DNA of 64,000 bases. Origin: Bacteroidota bacterium. GTDB lineage: Bacteria; Bacteroidota; Bacteroidia; Chitinophagales; BACL12. The notes under the pieces were generated by a model. It worked only from the letters and a program-made list of their open reading frames with translations. It searched no databases and was not told the DNA's origin. The stretch lies in the NCBI GenBank assembly GCA_016718035.1, contig JADKEK010000001.1, forward strand, positions 930,001-994,000, in the 5' to 3' direction. Below, one piece after another: positions 1-10,809 of the stretch. A program made the position numbers and the translations under genes. Position 1 is the first letter of the stretch. Each line of letters starts with the position of its first letter.

Positions 1-614
1 AAATCAGCACCACCTTTTGAAGGTTCTGCTTTATCTCCGGCTGCATTAGAAAACGAGTATCCACCCAAAATATATCCACCATCAGGTGTTATCGCTAAAT
101 CGATAAGAAAATCATCGGCAGTTCCACCAATCGTATTTTGCCATTCAATATTACCTGCTGCATTTAATTTCAACACCCAATAATCGTATTGATAGGTACC
201 GCCAATAAAATGTGTTTCTGTTTTATCTCCTGTAGCTGTAGAATTTGAATAACCACCAATTATATATCCACCATCGGCAGTTGGTTCAACACATGTTAAA
301 AAATCATCAGATTTACCACCAATGGTATTTTGCCATTGAATAGCACCGGTATTATCTAATTTCACCACCCAATAATCTTCATACCCAGCAACACCTCCGG
401 TAATATTGGCCGTTTTGTCGTATCCAATACTGCTTAAGGATGTTCCACCTAAAATTGCACCGCCATCAGCTGTATGTCTCACTTGATGCAAAATATCATC
501 TTCAGCCCCGCCAACTGTTTTTTGCCAAATGATATCAGGGTCCTGAGCTGTTAAATATGTCGGAATTATTATTAATGCCGCAATACTTAAAAATTGTTGA
601 ATTTGGTTTTTCAT
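1..614 (-). CDS. P1: partial secreted blade-repeat protein (T9SS array member)
   Basis: The gene starts at the ATG on 614-612 and runs off the left edge, so only about 204 N-terminal residues are visible. Residues 1-23 form a signal peptide ending in YLTAQ. After it come three full blade repeats and the start of a fourth, with the signature W(Q)NT(I)GG...D followed by DGGYI.GG.S.S...GDKTE and DYWVVKL. The gap to P2 upstream is 25 bases, so the two are probably co-transcribed. The rest of the head, the stalk and the sorting domain lie outside the window; by analogy the intact protein should have about 700 or 1250 residues. Confidence 0.85.
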   Translation of the reverse strand, partial: MKNQIQQFLSIAALIIIPTYLTAQDPDIIWQKTVGGAEDDILHQVRHTADGGAILGGTSLSSIGYDKTANITGGVAGYEDYWVVKLDNTGAIQWQNTIGGKSDDFLTCVEPTADGGYIIGGYSNSTATGDKTETHFIGGTYQYDYWVLKLNAAGNIEWQNTIGGTADDFLIDLAITPDGGYILGGYSFSNAAGDKAEPSKGGAD

Positions 615-639
615 GTAGCGCGCTTTTGAATGGTAACTA

Positions 640-2775
640 TTATTCTACAAATAATTTATTTTCAATGTAATTATTGTTGTAATATATTCTTGCGATATAA
701 ATTCCGGCTGCGATATTGGTCAAAGAAATCGTTTCATTAATTGCATTTCCAAGCAGATTTTTAATGAAAATAATTTGGCCATAGGAATTATATATCTCAA
801 GTATTATTTCACTCGATTCGGGTAATAATTGATCTTGGTATGATAGTGTAAATGTTCCATTATTTGGATTTGGATAAATGTCAACATTTGGTATATTTAA
901 AAGATAATCTTCATTCTCTTTACACGGAACACTCACAACAATTGCGTTCGAATTTTTAAAACATCCTGTCGCAGCTTTTGTTACGCGACATTTATAATTA
1001 CCAGAGGTGGATGCTGTATAGTTTAATGATGTAGCTCCTGCAATTGGTGTTGCACCTTTATACCATTGATAAGTACACCCTGCAACAGCAACTTCTGTTA
1101 ATACCACACTTCCGCCTGCACAAAAGGTTGTTGGGCCTCCGGCAGATATACTTGCGTTGGGGTTTTTAATTACGTTTACAAAAATTGTTGTTGATTCTGC
1201 TGAGCCGCAATCACTAGTTGTTACACAGCTATAATTCCCTTTGGTTGTAACAGTATAAGTAGCTGCTGTTGCACCGGGAATATTGGTTCCATTTTTTTTC
1301 CATTGAACAGTAGTGCCCGAATAAGTTGCTGTTAATAATACATTTCCACCCTGACAAAAAGTAATTGGTCCGCCAGCGGAGATGTCAATAGTTTCCGTAA
1401 TACCATCATCGATAAGACCGTTGCAATTATCGTCGAGAGTGTTACAAATTTCCATTAAATCGTAACAAGCCGGTGAAAGTTTTACTACCCAGGTGTCTAA
1501 TTTTCCATTATTGAAACCAACATCACCATCTTCTGAATCTGAGCTGCCTGCAATTATATAACTGCCATCATCTTCAATAAGAAAGTCCCTAAAATAATCA
1601 TCTTTTGATCCTCCTACGGATACTTGCCAAAGGATAACACCAACTGAATTAATTCTCACCAACCAGCCATCTGAATCACCATGATTAAATAATACGTCAC
1701 CCCCTATAGAGCTGGTTGAATTTGCCATAACATACCCTCCATCAGCGAATTGTTTAACCGCATAACCATAGTCGTAGCTGTTTCCACCATAATTTTTTTC
1801 CCATTCAATATTTCTAAGGCTGTCCATTTTTACCAGCCAAACATCTCCTCGTTCGGCTGAACCATAATGATTTGCGACATCTCCATTTTCCGATGTGGAA
1901 TTACCTATCATTATATAACCTCCATCTAATGTTTCGATTGCATAATCTGAAGATTCCGAATTTGTACCACCCAGGCATTTTTGCCACAAGGTGTTTCCAA
2001 AATGATCTAATTTAATCATCCAAATATCGCTTGAACCATGATTACCGAGCACATCAAAATCATTTGAAAAAGTATGGCCTGTAAATAAATATCCATCGTC
2101 GTTAGTTACAATCACGGACCTAAGAAAATCTCCACCAGTTCCGCCTAAACAACGCTGCCATTGTATTTCTCCAATACTATCCAATTTAATTACCCATGCA
2201 TCACGATCATGTAACGGGTCATGTCCGATTACATCTCCATCAATTGATTCGGTATCACCTACAGCAAGCGCACCACCGTCATCTGTAGTTACCAAATGTA
2301 TCAGGTAATCAAATCCTGAACCGCCATACGATTTTTCCCATAATAAATTGCCATCAGCATCAATCTTGAAAATCCAGAAATCATAATCACCAAAACTTTC
2401 TGAAACATCACCGTTGGTTGAATTGGTTGTTGCACCTACCATAAAATCACCTTCAGGTGTTTCTTCAATATAAAATAATCTGTCGTTTAGTGCACCACCA
2501 TATGATTTTGCCCATACTAATTCAAAATTGGAATCCAATTTAAATATCCAAACATCATCATAAGCAGCTGTGCCATTATGGTCGGTTATATCACCATCAG
2601 TAGAATAAGTATTACCTCCAAGGATGTAACCACCATCCAATGTTTTTTTAAGGTTATCGAAATTCTCATCTTTCGTACCACCAAAACTATCTTCAAACAA
2701 TAATTCAGGGAGCTGAGCATTAGCAATTGCAACAAAACTTAATAATCCGACAAAAAGTAAAAGTTTTAATTTCAT
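640..2775 (-). CDS. P2: T9SS-exported seven-blade propeller protein, GDV..NHG dialect
   Basis: This 711-residue protein has a signal peptide (about 1-20, ending AIANAQ). Seven blade repeats (about 25-435) follow, whose loops read S.DGDV..NHG/HHG rather than the ISGDKTE of most neighbours. A MopE-type motif CNTLDDNCNGLIDDG is at about 440-457, Ig-like domain 1 at about 460-531 (FCQGG...QWKKNG), Ig-like domain 2 at about 537-617 (FCAGG...QWYKGA) and a T9SS sorting domain at about 625-711 (IYPNPNNGTF ... AAGIYIARIYY). Seven repeats suggest a closed seven-bladed propeller. The protein is expected to be exported by T9SS and displayed on or released from the cell surface; its ligand is unknown. It is preceded by a 306-base gap with the P3 terminator, so it probably has its own promoter. 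Confidence 0.9.
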   Translation of the reverse strand: MKLKLLLFVGLLSFVAIANAQLPELLFEDSFGGTKDENFDNLKKTLDGGYILGGNTYSTDGDITDHNGTAAYDDVWIFKLDSNFELVWAKSYGGALNDRLFYIEETPEGDFMVGATTNSTNGDVSESFGDYDFWIFKIDADGNLLWEKSYGGSGFDYLIHLVTTDDGGALAVGDTESIDGDVIGHDPLHDRDAWVIKLDSIGEIQWQRCLGGTGGDFLRSVIVTNDDGYLFTGHTFSNDFDVLGNHGSSDIWMIKLDHFGNTLWQKCLGGTNSESSDYAIETLDGGYIMIGNSTSENGDVANHYGSAERGDVWLVKMDSLRNIEWEKNYGGNSYDYGYAVKQFADGGYVMANSTSSIGGDVLFNHGDSDGWLVRINSVGVILWQVSVGGSKDDYFRDFLIEDDGSYIIAGSSDSEDGDVGFNNGKLDTWVVKLSPACYDLMEICNTLDDNCNGLIDDGITETIDISAGGPITFCQGGNVLLTATYSGTTVQWKKNGTNIPGATAATYTVTTKGNYSCVTTSDCGSAESTTIFVNVIKNPNASISAGGPTTFCAGGSVVLTEVAVAGCTYQWYKGATPIAGATSLNYTASTSGNYKCRVTKAATGCFKNSNAIVVSVPCKENEDYLLNIPNVDIYPNPNNGTFTLSYQDQLLPESSEIILEIYNSYGQIIFIKNLLGNAINETISLTNIAAGIYIARIYYNNNYIENKLFVE

Positions 2776-3081
2776 GGATGAAATACTACAAGGTTAAAAA
2801 ATAAATTGAAACTAATTTGCACATACATTGTGAAATCCAATTAACATTGGCGATTACAAAGGTGATGATAAGCGAGTTTTTGAATGTGTGCATTTGGTTG
2901 CAATTTAGCCCAAAACGGGCATTATTTCAACCCAAAATACATGAAATAGCTGAATTTCTGTGTGAAATGCACCTTTGAGTTAGTGAGGTTGACCGAGTAA
3001 AACATAAAAACAGAACAGCTCCAAAATATGAATGAACGTTCATTCATATTTTGGAGCTGCTGCTTATTACTAAAAATCTTT
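2776..3081. other. Intergenic region between P3 and P2
   Basis: These 306 bases hold no credible gene. The left side must contain the promoter for P2 on the minus strand, but I find no convincing TTG / TAnnTTTG pair. The right side holds the P3 terminator palindrome. A short stretch near 2970-2985 (GTGTGAAATG) recurs near 6921-6930 in the gap between P4 and P3, so the two gaps may be related by descent. Confidence 0.6.
3005..3059 (-). terminator. Hairpin terminator after P3, built on a 44-bp perfect palindrome
   Basis: Bases 3016-3059 form a perfect 44-bp inverted repeat without a loop: every one of 22 base pairs matches outward from 3037/3038. On the minus strand it starts 22 bases after the P3 stop and is followed by a T-rich run (complement of 3006-3010), which fits a rho-independent terminator. 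Its core is ATGAATGAACGTTCATTCAT. The same core is the apex of the terminator at 6979-7032 and also occurs inside the P15 coding sequence. Confidence 0.8.
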
Positions 3082-6000
3082 TTATTCGATAATTAATTTC
3101 TGCTCATAAATATTTGTCCCTGATACCAATTTTACGATATACATACCGGTGGGTATTTCGGGCATGTTGATTTCAAAAATATCTTGTTGCGGGTCTAATT
3201 CCCGGGTAAATATTTGTTGGCCTGTTGTGTTGTAAATTATGAGTTTTGTAGTTTCCAACGGAGAAAGTGAGTGAGCGGAGATGGTGAATGTGCCGTTGTT
3301 GGGGTTGGGTTGGATGTTAAGGGTAGTGTTAAGCAGCGCATCTTCTCCTTCTTTACACGGCACACTCACAACAATTGTGTTCGAATTTTTATAACAGCCG
3401 GTTGCTGTTTTTGTTACCCGGCATTTATAATTTCCTGCTAAAGTTGCTGTATATGAAGTTGAGGTTGCACCGGCAATTGGTGCTGCGCCTTTATACCATT
3501 GATAAGAGCAACCTGTGACGGGAGCTTCAGTAAGTGTAACACTTCCGCCAGCACAAAATGTGGTTGGGCCTCCGGCTGTGATGCTGGCGTTTGGGTTTTT
3601 CAAAACATCAACAAATAGTGTTGGTGTAGATGCAGTTCCACAAGCGCTTGTTGTTGTGCAAGAATAATTCCCTTTGGCAGTTACTGTAAAACTTGCGCTT
3701 GTTGCTCCGGTAATCACCACTCCATTTTTATACCATTGCAAGGTGGCGCCTGTATAGGTTGCATTTAGCACAACGCTGCCACCTTGGCAAAAGGATATTG
3801 GTCCGGCCGCGGCAATGCTTATTGATTCGACAACACCATCATCAATAAGACCATTACAATTATCATCAAATGCATTACAAACTTCAGGCAATGGTACACA
3901 TGTTTCAGGTTCTAATAAAATATTCCAAATATCGAGGTCGGTAAAATATACATCTTCCTCATAAAAATTAAAATCATCCATTTCTTCCCAAATAGCACCG
4001 TACATAGGGCTTGATTTATCACCGTCGGCTTCAGAACTAGAAGTGCCTGAAATTAATATTGAACCATCTGATGCTATTGCAACCGTTTCTCCATGATCAT
4101 CTCCACCACCGCCAAGCGTATTTTGCCAAATCACCCCACCTGCGCTGTTGGTTTTTACGAGCCAATAATCTTCATCATAATAAAATTCAGCATAATCATG
4201 AGGATTATAATATCCGTTTTGTGTATGCTCTGTTTTATCATACCCTTCATCAGAACTTGTGTAGCCAGCGAGTAAAAATCCGCTGTCTGAAGTTTCAACA
4301 ATATCTGCAATTAAATCCAAACCTTCAGCTGAAATCGTATTTTCCCAAATAACATTTCCGGAAGGATCTAATTTTATTAGCCAATAATCCCATCCATACG
4401 AATCTTCCGATTTGGTATCAGAAGAATAGGAAGCAGAAGAGCCGGCTGCAAGAAAATTACCATCGCTGGTAGCAATTATTTTTGCGAATTCATCAAAGTT
4501 TGTACCTCCAAATGATTTTTGCCACGTTAAATGCCCGGTTTCATTTAATTTGATAATCCAGTAATCATTGTATCCAATGTTAGGTGTTGTTTTGTCGCCT
4601 GAAACTATTGATCTTGAATGCCCCCCTATAATAAATCCACCATCAGTAGTTGGCACTGCATTGCTGGGTGTGTCCCAAGTATTTCCACCAATTGTATTTT
4701 GCCAAACAATATTACCCAGTGCATCTAATTTAAGCACCCAGTAGTCACCGGAACCCCTACTAAATTGTGATTTATCTCCTGATACACCTGACTCTGACAT
4801 ACCGCAAACAATATATCCGCCATCATCTGTTTGTGAAATCCAACTCAATTCGTCTACATCATCACCACCGATTGTATTTTGCCAAAGTATATTACCTGTT
4901 GCATCTATTTTAATTATCCAAAAATCGTTGATTCCAATTAAAGGTTCTGATTTATCTCCGGAAATACCTGAACCGGAATATCCACCTAAAATATAACCCC
5001 CATCAGTTGTTTTATTAATAGATGTAATTTTCTCAGAGGAAGCACCTCCATAAGTTTTAATCCATTCAACACCTGCAGATTCATTCAATTTAATTAAGCA
5101 ATAATCCATTTCGCCATTATTAGTTACAATATCATCTGTATTTGAATACGAGCCGCCACCTAATAAAAATCCGCCATCATCGGTTGGTATTGAACAGGTT
5201 ATATAATCTCTTTTAGCACCACCATAACTGGCATCTAGAATAATGGATGGTCCAACAGGACAGGAAACCAAACCTTCATCGATAGTGCCATTACAATTAT
5301 TGTCTATCTGGTCGCAATATTCTGGTAATAATGCCGAAATATTGCTGTTTAAATCGTCACAATCATCCATATTTGTTACAAACTCACTTCCTGTATATTC
5401 GCATGCACCGAATAAATAATTGCCACCCAAATCATCCTGATCAACATCGCTGTAAATTGGAAATGTAGAACAGGTATCAGGCCCCAATTTGACGATCCAA
5501 ACATCATCATAACCTGCAAGGATTGCATTTTCTGATTTATCCAAACCAGCACCTTCTTCCGATGAACCTCCAATAATAAATCCGTTGCCGGGAACCACAG
5601 CTGCATCGTTTAAATAATTATAAGTATCGCCCCAGGTGTAACCGGAGTAAACGTCAGACCAAATTTTATATCCGTTTGAATCTACTGCTGTTATCTGATG
5701 ATTATATCCATAGTCCGAGTCTCCGTAATAACCGGCTATCAGGTATCTGTTATCATTATTAAATAAAAGTCGCTTTGGATATTCGTACGAAATGCCACCA
5801 ACGGTTTTTTCGCGAATTAATTCACCTGTGCTGTTAACGTGAACCACCCAGTAGTCATAACTATCGTGAATTACATAATTAGATAATATATCTGAATAAT
5901 AGGTATTATTAAAGCTCAATTGGGATTTGTTTCCGGAAATATCGGAAGTAGAATTACACAACAAAACATAACCTGATGTACCCGTTAGCATACAATCGAT

Positions 6001-6846
6001 TAAATTATCGGTGCCATCGCCACCAATTGTATTTTGCCAATTGATTACCCCACTTTCTGTGATTTCCATTATCCATAAATCAATCCATCCGTTACTATTT
6101 TCAGTTTTCACTCCGGAGATATTTGATGCAGAATATCCAGCGAGGAAAAAATTACCACTTCTTCTCAGTGTTTTAACTAAATAATCATCTGCTGATCCTC
6201 CATAACCAAATTGCCAAATTATTGAGCCGGTTGTATTTAATTTCATCACCCAATAATCTTTACCGCCGTAATTAGCCATGGTTTTATCACCAGAAATTCC
6301 GGATGATGAATACCCGCTAACGATAATACTTCCTGATGGAAGCAACTCTAAATTAGTAATTACATCTGCTGCATCCCCGCCAATTGTATTTTGCCATACG
6401 ATACTACCGGTGCTATTGAGTTTAATAATCCAATAATCTTCAAGTCCAAGCGATGCCTCTGTTTTATCGCCACTTATACCACCAATAGTATAACCACCAA
6501 GTAAATAGCCGCCATCCGAAGTTTGTAATACTTTTACCAAACGATCATCTGCGGTAGTGCCAATCGTATTTTGCCAAATGATATTACCAGATGCGTCTAG
6601 TTTTAAAATCCAAAAATCCCATCCACCTATTTGTGTTTCTGTTTTATCACCTGAAATACCGGATCTTGATTCAGCCCCAATCAAATATCCGCCATCGCTT
6701 GTGGTGCACAATGACATGCAACGATCATCTGCTGTGCCGCCAATGGTATTATCCCATTGCACTGTCGGGTCCTGGGCAAACAAAATTGGGATTGATACCC
6801 AAGATATCAAATAAATTAAAATTAAACCGGGGAAACGTTTTCTCAT
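3082..6846 (-). CDS. P3: double seven-blade propeller protein with MopE spacers, Ig stalk and T9SS sorting domain
   Basis: The start is placed at the ATG on 6846 (MRKRFPGLIL...), which opens directly on a signal peptide ending PILFAQ; an upstream in-frame start at 6873 would add nine unneeded residues. The 1254-residue product has a first head of seven SBBP-like blades (about 30-450) and an extended MopE-type module with D.D.DD..G and CDQIDNNCNGTIDEG (about 460-525). A second head of seven blades (about 535-975) is followed by a second MopE motif (about 989-1005), two Ig-like domains (about 1008-1165) and a sorting domain (about 1170-1254). It looks like a surface or released binding protein with two propellers in series. 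It stands apart from its neighbours in transcription, with 209- and 306-base gaps and a terminator on each side. Confidence 0.9.
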   Translation of the reverse strand: MRKRFPGLILIYLISWVSIPILFAQDPTVQWDNTIGGTADDRCMSLCTTSDGGYLIGAESRSGISGDKTETQIGGWDFWILKLDASGNIIWQNTIGTTADDRLVKVLQTSDGGYLLGGYTIGGISGDKTEASLGLEDYWIIKLNSTGSIVWQNTIGGDAADVITNLELLPSGSIIVSGYSSSGISGDKTMANYGGKDYWVMKLNTTGSIIWQFGYGGSADDYLVKTLRRSGNFFLAGYSASNISGVKTENSNGWIDLWIMEITESGVINWQNTIGGDGTDNLIDCMLTGTSGYVLLCNSTSDISGNKSQLSFNNTYYSDILSNYVIHDSYDYWVVHVNSTGELIREKTVGGISYEYPKRLLFNNDNRYLIAGYYGDSDYGYNHQITAVDSNGYKIWSDVYSGYTWGDTYNYLNDAAVVPGNGFIIGGSSEEGAGLDKSENAILAGYDDVWIVKLGPDTCSTFPIYSDVDQDDLGGNYLFGACEYTGSEFVTNMDDCDDLNSNISALLPEYCDQIDNNCNGTIDEGLVSCPVGPSIILDASYGGAKRDYITCSIPTDDGGFLLGGGSYSNTDDIVTNNGEMDYCLIKLNESAGVEWIKTYGGASSEKITSINKTTDGGYILGGYSGSGISGDKSEPLIGINDFWIIKIDATGNILWQNTIGGDDVDELSWISQTDDGGYIVCGMSESGVSGDKSQFSRGSGDYWVLKLDALGNIVWQNTIGGNTWDTPSNAVPTTDGGFIIGGHSRSIVSGDKTTPNIGYNDYWIIKLNETGHLTWQKSFGGTNFDEFAKIIATSDGNFLAAGSSASYSSDTKSEDSYGWDYWLIKLDPSGNVIWENTISAEGLDLIADIVETSDSGFLLAGYTSSDEGYDKTEHTQNGYYNPHDYAEFYYDEDYWLVKTNSAGGVIWQNTLGGGGDDHGETVAIASDGSILISGTSSSEADGDKSSPMYGAIWEEMDDFNFYEEDVYFTDLDIWNILLEPETCVPLPEVCNAFDDNCNGLIDDGVVESISIAAAGPISFCQGGSVVLNATYTGATLQWYKNGVVITGATSASFTVTAKGNYSCTTTSACGTASTPTLFVDVLKNPNASITAGGPTTFCAGGSVTLTEAPVTGCSYQWYKGAAPIAGATSTSYTATLAGNYKCRVTKTATGCYKNSNTIVVSVPCKEGEDALLNTTLNIQPNPNNGTFTISAHSLSPLETTKLIIYNTTGQQIFTRELDPQQDIFEINMPEIPTGMYIVKLVSGTNIYEQKLIIE

Positions 6847-6978
6847 GATGAATGTTTCCCATAAAAATACCAATTTACAGCTGGATTTAGAGCGAGAATT
6901 GAGCGAAATCGAGGTTTTTTGGTGTGAAATGTGGTGTTCACTTAGCGAATGAAACCAACTATTTAAAGCCTAGCTATG

Positions 6979-7032
6979 AAAAAAGCAGGGATTCTGCATA
7001 TGAATGAACGTTCATTCATATGTTGAATCCCT
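6979..7032 (-). terminator. Hairpin terminator after P4, end of the long array transcript
   Basis: Bases 6987-7032 form an inverted repeat of 46 bases with one wobble and one mismatch: outer arms GGGATTC / GAATCCC and the inner core ATGAATGAACGTTCATTCAT. On the minus strand it begins 24 bases after the P4 stop and is followed by a six-base T run (complement of 6979-6984). It is the first strong terminator downstream of P18, so it may end the whole P18-P4 unit. The outer arms are unrelated to those of the P3 terminator while the core is identical. Confidence 0.75.
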
Positions 7033-7055
7033 ACATAAAAATTTGTAAAATATTA

Positions 7056-10000
7056 TTATTCGATAATTAATTTCTGCTCATAAATACTTGTCCCTGATAC
7101 CAATTTAACGATATACATACCGGTAGGAATTTCGGGCAAGTTGATTTCAAAAAGATCTAGTTGCGGGTCTAAAACACTGGAAAATATTTGTTGGCCTGTT
7201 GTGTTGTAAATTAAGAGTTTTGTAGTTTCCAACGGAGAAAGTGAGTTAGCGGAGATGGTGAATGCGCCGTTGTTGGGGTTGGGTTGGATGTTAAAGGTGG
7301 TGTTAAACAGCACATCTTCACCCTCTTTACACTGCACAGAAACACTAATTGGGTTTGAATTTTTAAAACATCCCGTTGCAGTTTTTGTAACTCTGCATTT
7401 ATAATTACCTGAGGTAGTTGCAGTGTATGTTAATGATGTAGCTCCTGCAATTGGTGTTGCACCTTTATACCATTGGTAACTCAATCCACCACCTGTATTT
7501 GCCGTTAATATTACGGAACCTCCGGCGCAAAAGTTTGTTGGGCCACCTGCAGTAATTGTTGCAGGAGGATTTTTATTGACATTTACAAATATTCCTACAG
7601 ATGTTGCAGTACCGCAAATGCTGGTTGTTTCGCAAGTGTAAGTTCCTTTTGTTGTAACTAAATAGGTTGGTGATGTAGCACCGGGAATATTTGTACCGTT
7701 CTTTTTCCATTGTACTGTTGCACCGGAATAAATTGCTGTTAATAATACGTTTCCGCCTTGACAAAAAGTTGTTGGTCCTCCTGCGGAGATAGAAATTGTT
7801 TCGGTGATGTTTTCGTCGATGTTTCCGTTACAATTATCGTCAATGGAATTGCATATTTCAGTTACAGGGACACAATCAATATCAAATTTAATTATCCAGC
7901 TATCAACATTTGCCGGAGTATTTTCATTCTTATCGCCGGAGAGTTCAGATCCGCTAGAAACTCCCGCTATAAATGTCCCATCAAAACATTGTTCGATATT
8001 TATACAAAAATCGTTGTTATTACCACCAATAGCATTCTGCCAAACAATTTCTCCTTCTGAATTTAATTTCATGATCCAGGCGTCTTCAACACCCCCAATT
8101 ATTTTATTTTCAACTTTATCTCCTGATATATCCGACCAAGAAAATCCGCCAATAATAAATCCATTATCCTGCGTAGCACGAATAGCATTCAATCCGTCTA
8201 AATCCGCACCTCCAATAGTGTTTTGCCAAACCAGATTTCCGGATATATCTAATTTTACAATCCACAAATCGCTACCACCAATAAGTACTTCAGTTTTGTT
8301 ACCAGATGCAGAAGAAAATGACGTTCCACCTACAATATAACTGCCATCGCTTAACTGGCTTACAGCATAAAGATAATCGCCGGCACCCCCTCCAATTGTA
8401 TTTTGCCACATGATATTTCCAGATGCGTCAAGTTTTACAATCCAATAATCATAAGCGCCTTGAGATGGTGCAGTTTTATCTAATCCAATGCCTGATTCAG
8501 AATACAATCCTGCGATATATCCGCCATCAGTTGTTTGTTTAATATTATCCAAAATATCAAACAAATTTCCTCTAATTGATTTTTGCCATTCAATTGATCC
8601 TGTTGCATTTAATTTTAATATCCATCCATCATTTGCTGCGTTGGGTGTAGTTTTATCACCTGAAATACCGGAAAATGAACTTCCACCTGCAATAAATCCT
8701 CCGTCCAAAGTTTGGTTTATATCATTTAATAAATCAGTAGAATTCCCTCCAATAGTATTTTGCCATTCAATATTTCCTAACGCATCCAATTTAATAATCC
8801 AAAAATCATCACCTCCCAAACTTGCTTCATTTTTGTCTCCTGAAATTCCGGAACTAGAATACCCTCCTGCAATATAACCGCCATCTGTAGTTTGACTAAT
8901 ACACTTTGGCCAGTCATTTCCTGAACCTCCAATAGTTTTTTGCCAGGTAATATTACCAATAGCATCAAGTTTAACAATCCAGTAATCGATAGCACCTTTT
9001 GAATTTGCATTTTTATCACCCGAAATATCGGAATCCGATCCTGCAATTAAAATATATCCACCATCTGATGTGGGATGAATGTCTGCAATATTATCAGATT
9101 CAACTCCACCTATTGTATTTTGCCATATAACATCAGGGCCGGGATTACATCCAAAAATTCCTTCATCAATAAGCCCATCACAATTGTTATCTATTCCATC
9201 ACAAACTTCAGGGGCTAAAGGATTTTGGTTGGAATGCAAAGGATTACAATCAGCGGAATTTTCTACATAACGATAAGTTAATTCACATGCATTAAAAGCA
9301 GTAGTAACGTCACCTGCGTTGTCCATATCAAAATCGAAATAATAAGGACCTGAGATGCAATTCGATGGATTAAATTTTAACATCCAGCCATCAATACTTC
9401 CCGAGCCAACTTCTGTTTTATCGCCGGATATCAGAGAAGCAGAATATCCTAATACAAAAAATCCCCCATCCTGCGTATTTCCAATTGCATATGGCCGCTC
9501 ATTGAGTATACCACCAAGATCATTTTCCCACAACGTTTTTCCAGAATTATCTAATTCAAGAATCCAATAATCTTCCAGACCTTGTGTAGGCTCAAGTTTA
9601 TCGAATGAAGATGGAGAAATAGAATATCCTGCAATTAATAAATTTTGCCCTGCCGTTTCTGTCATTGAGGTGATGATTTCATTTTCGCTTCCACCTAAAA
9701 CTTTATCCCAAATTATATTTCCTAAAGCGTCGGTTTTTACTAACCAATAATCGGTATGAGAACCTACATAAAGGTGTTTTGATTTATTTCCAGTAATATC
9801 TGAATCAGAATATCCACCGAACAAAAAACCACCATCAGCTAATTGAATAACGGAAGTAAGCAAATCACTATCTAATCCTCCGAATACATTTTGCCACATA
9901 ATAGTTCCTGAGCTGTTTAATTGCATAACCCAATAATCGCTTAATGAACCCCATCGTTTTATTGTTTTATCTCCATTCTTTTTCGAATCGGAGTAACCGC

Positions 10001-10757
10001 CAACAATATAATTACCCTCAGCAGTTTCTCTGATTTCCGCAAGAACATCATTTCCGTCTGCGCCAATTGTATTTTGCCAAATGATACTACCTGATGAATT
10101 TAATTTCAATATCCAATAATCTTTTGTGCCGGCTCCGCCCATATTTCCTTCCGATTTATCGCCGGATAGTGTTGATGAAGAATAACCTCCGATAATATAG
10201 CCTCCATCCATTGTTTGATGTGTACTTACTAGGAAATCATCATTATTGCCACCAATGGTATTTTGCCATTCAATACTTCCAAGGGCGTTCAGTTTAACTA
10301 TCCAATAATCGTAACCTTCACCTCCTGTGATATTTAATTCCGTTTTATCTCCGGATATACCTGATTTAGAATATCCGCCAATTATATAACCACCATCAAA
10401 AGTTTGCTCAACTGACGCAAGAAAATCTGACGAAGTGCCACCAATTGTATTTTGCCATTCGATATCGCCAACCGAATCCAGTTTTAATATCCAGTAATCT
10501 GCTGAGCCGATATTACCTTCAGTTTTATCACCCGAAATTCCGGAGTACGAATATCCGCCAATAATATATCCATTATCGGAAGTCTGATTGCAAGATATAA
10601 AATAATCAAGTCCCGAACCACCAATAGTTTGTTGCCACGCTATAATCGGCTCTTGTGCTTTTAATTCAGTTATAAATATAATTAAAATGATAATTATACT
10701 TTGCCTCATCACTAAGAATTTAATACTTCTTTTCAAAAATTGATTTCGTATTTTCAT
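7056..10757 (-). CDS. P4: double seven-blade propeller protein with MopE spacers, Ig stalk and T9SS sorting domain
   Basis: The product has 1233 residues from the ATG at 10757. An internal ATG at 10709 (MRQSIIIILIIF...) gives a more typical signal peptide ending ELKAQ and may be the true start. Two heads of seven blades each (about 36-480 and 540-960) are separated by a MopE-type module ending CDGIDNNCDGLIDEG (about 514-532). A second MopE motif, CNSIDDNCNGNIDEN, at about 968-984 lacks the final glycine. Two Ig-like domains (about 988-1145) and a sorting domain (about 1150-1233) follow. The last 70 residues are nearly those of P3, down to the C-terminal YEQKLIIE, so these two double-head genes are sisters. 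It is the last gene before the terminator at 6979-7032. Confidence 0.9.
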   Translation of the reverse strand: MKIRNQFLKRSIKFLVMRQSIIIILIIFITELKAQEPIIAWQQTIGGSGLDYFISCNQTSDNGYIIGGYSYSGISGDKTEGNIGSADYWILKLDSVGDIEWQNTIGGTSSDFLASVEQTFDGGYIIGGYSKSGISGDKTELNITGGEGYDYWIVKLNALGSIEWQNTIGGNNDDFLVSTHQTMDGGYIIGGYSSSTLSGDKSEGNMGGAGTKDYWILKLNSSGSIIWQNTIGADGNDVLAEIRETAEGNYIVGGYSDSKKNGDKTIKRWGSLSDYWVMQLNSSGTIMWQNVFGGLDSDLLTSVIQLADGGFLFGGYSDSDITGNKSKHLYVGSHTDYWLVKTDALGNIIWDKVLGGSENEIITSMTETAGQNLLIAGYSISPSSFDKLEPTQGLEDYWILELDNSGKTLWENDLGGILNERPYAIGNTQDGGFFVLGYSASLISGDKTEVGSGSIDGWMLKFNPSNCISGPYYFDFDMDNAGDVTTAFNACELTYRYVENSADCNPLHSNQNPLAPEVCDGIDNNCDGLIDEGIFGCNPGPDVIWQNTIGGVESDNIADIHPTSDGGYILIAGSDSDISGDKNANSKGAIDYWIVKLDAIGNITWQKTIGGSGNDWPKCISQTTDGGYIAGGYSSSGISGDKNEASLGGDDFWIIKLDALGNIEWQNTIGGNSTDLLNDINQTLDGGFIAGGSSFSGISGDKTTPNAANDGWILKLNATGSIEWQKSIRGNLFDILDNIKQTTDGGYIAGLYSESGIGLDKTAPSQGAYDYWIVKLDASGNIMWQNTIGGGAGDYLYAVSQLSDGSYIVGGTSFSSASGNKTEVLIGGSDLWIVKLDISGNLVWQNTIGGADLDGLNAIRATQDNGFIIGGFSWSDISGDKVENKIIGGVEDAWIMKLNSEGEIVWQNAIGGNNNDFCINIEQCFDGTFIAGVSSGSELSGDKNENTPANVDSWIIKFDIDCVPVTEICNSIDDNCNGNIDENITETISISAGGPTTFCQGGNVLLTAIYSGATVQWKKNGTNIPGATSPTYLVTTKGTYTCETTSICGTATSVGIFVNVNKNPPATITAGGPTNFCAGGSVILTANTGGGLSYQWYKGATPIAGATSLTYTATTSGNYKCRVTKTATGCFKNSNPISVSVQCKEGEDVLFNTTFNIQPNPNNGAFTISANSLSPLETTKLLIYNTTGQQIFSSVLDPQLDLFEINLPEIPTGMYIVKLVSGTSIYEQKLIIE

Positions 10758-10809
10758 TAGGATTATTTATTTGAGCTGCTCTTTATGTAATTCAATTTAC
10801 ACCAAGTGA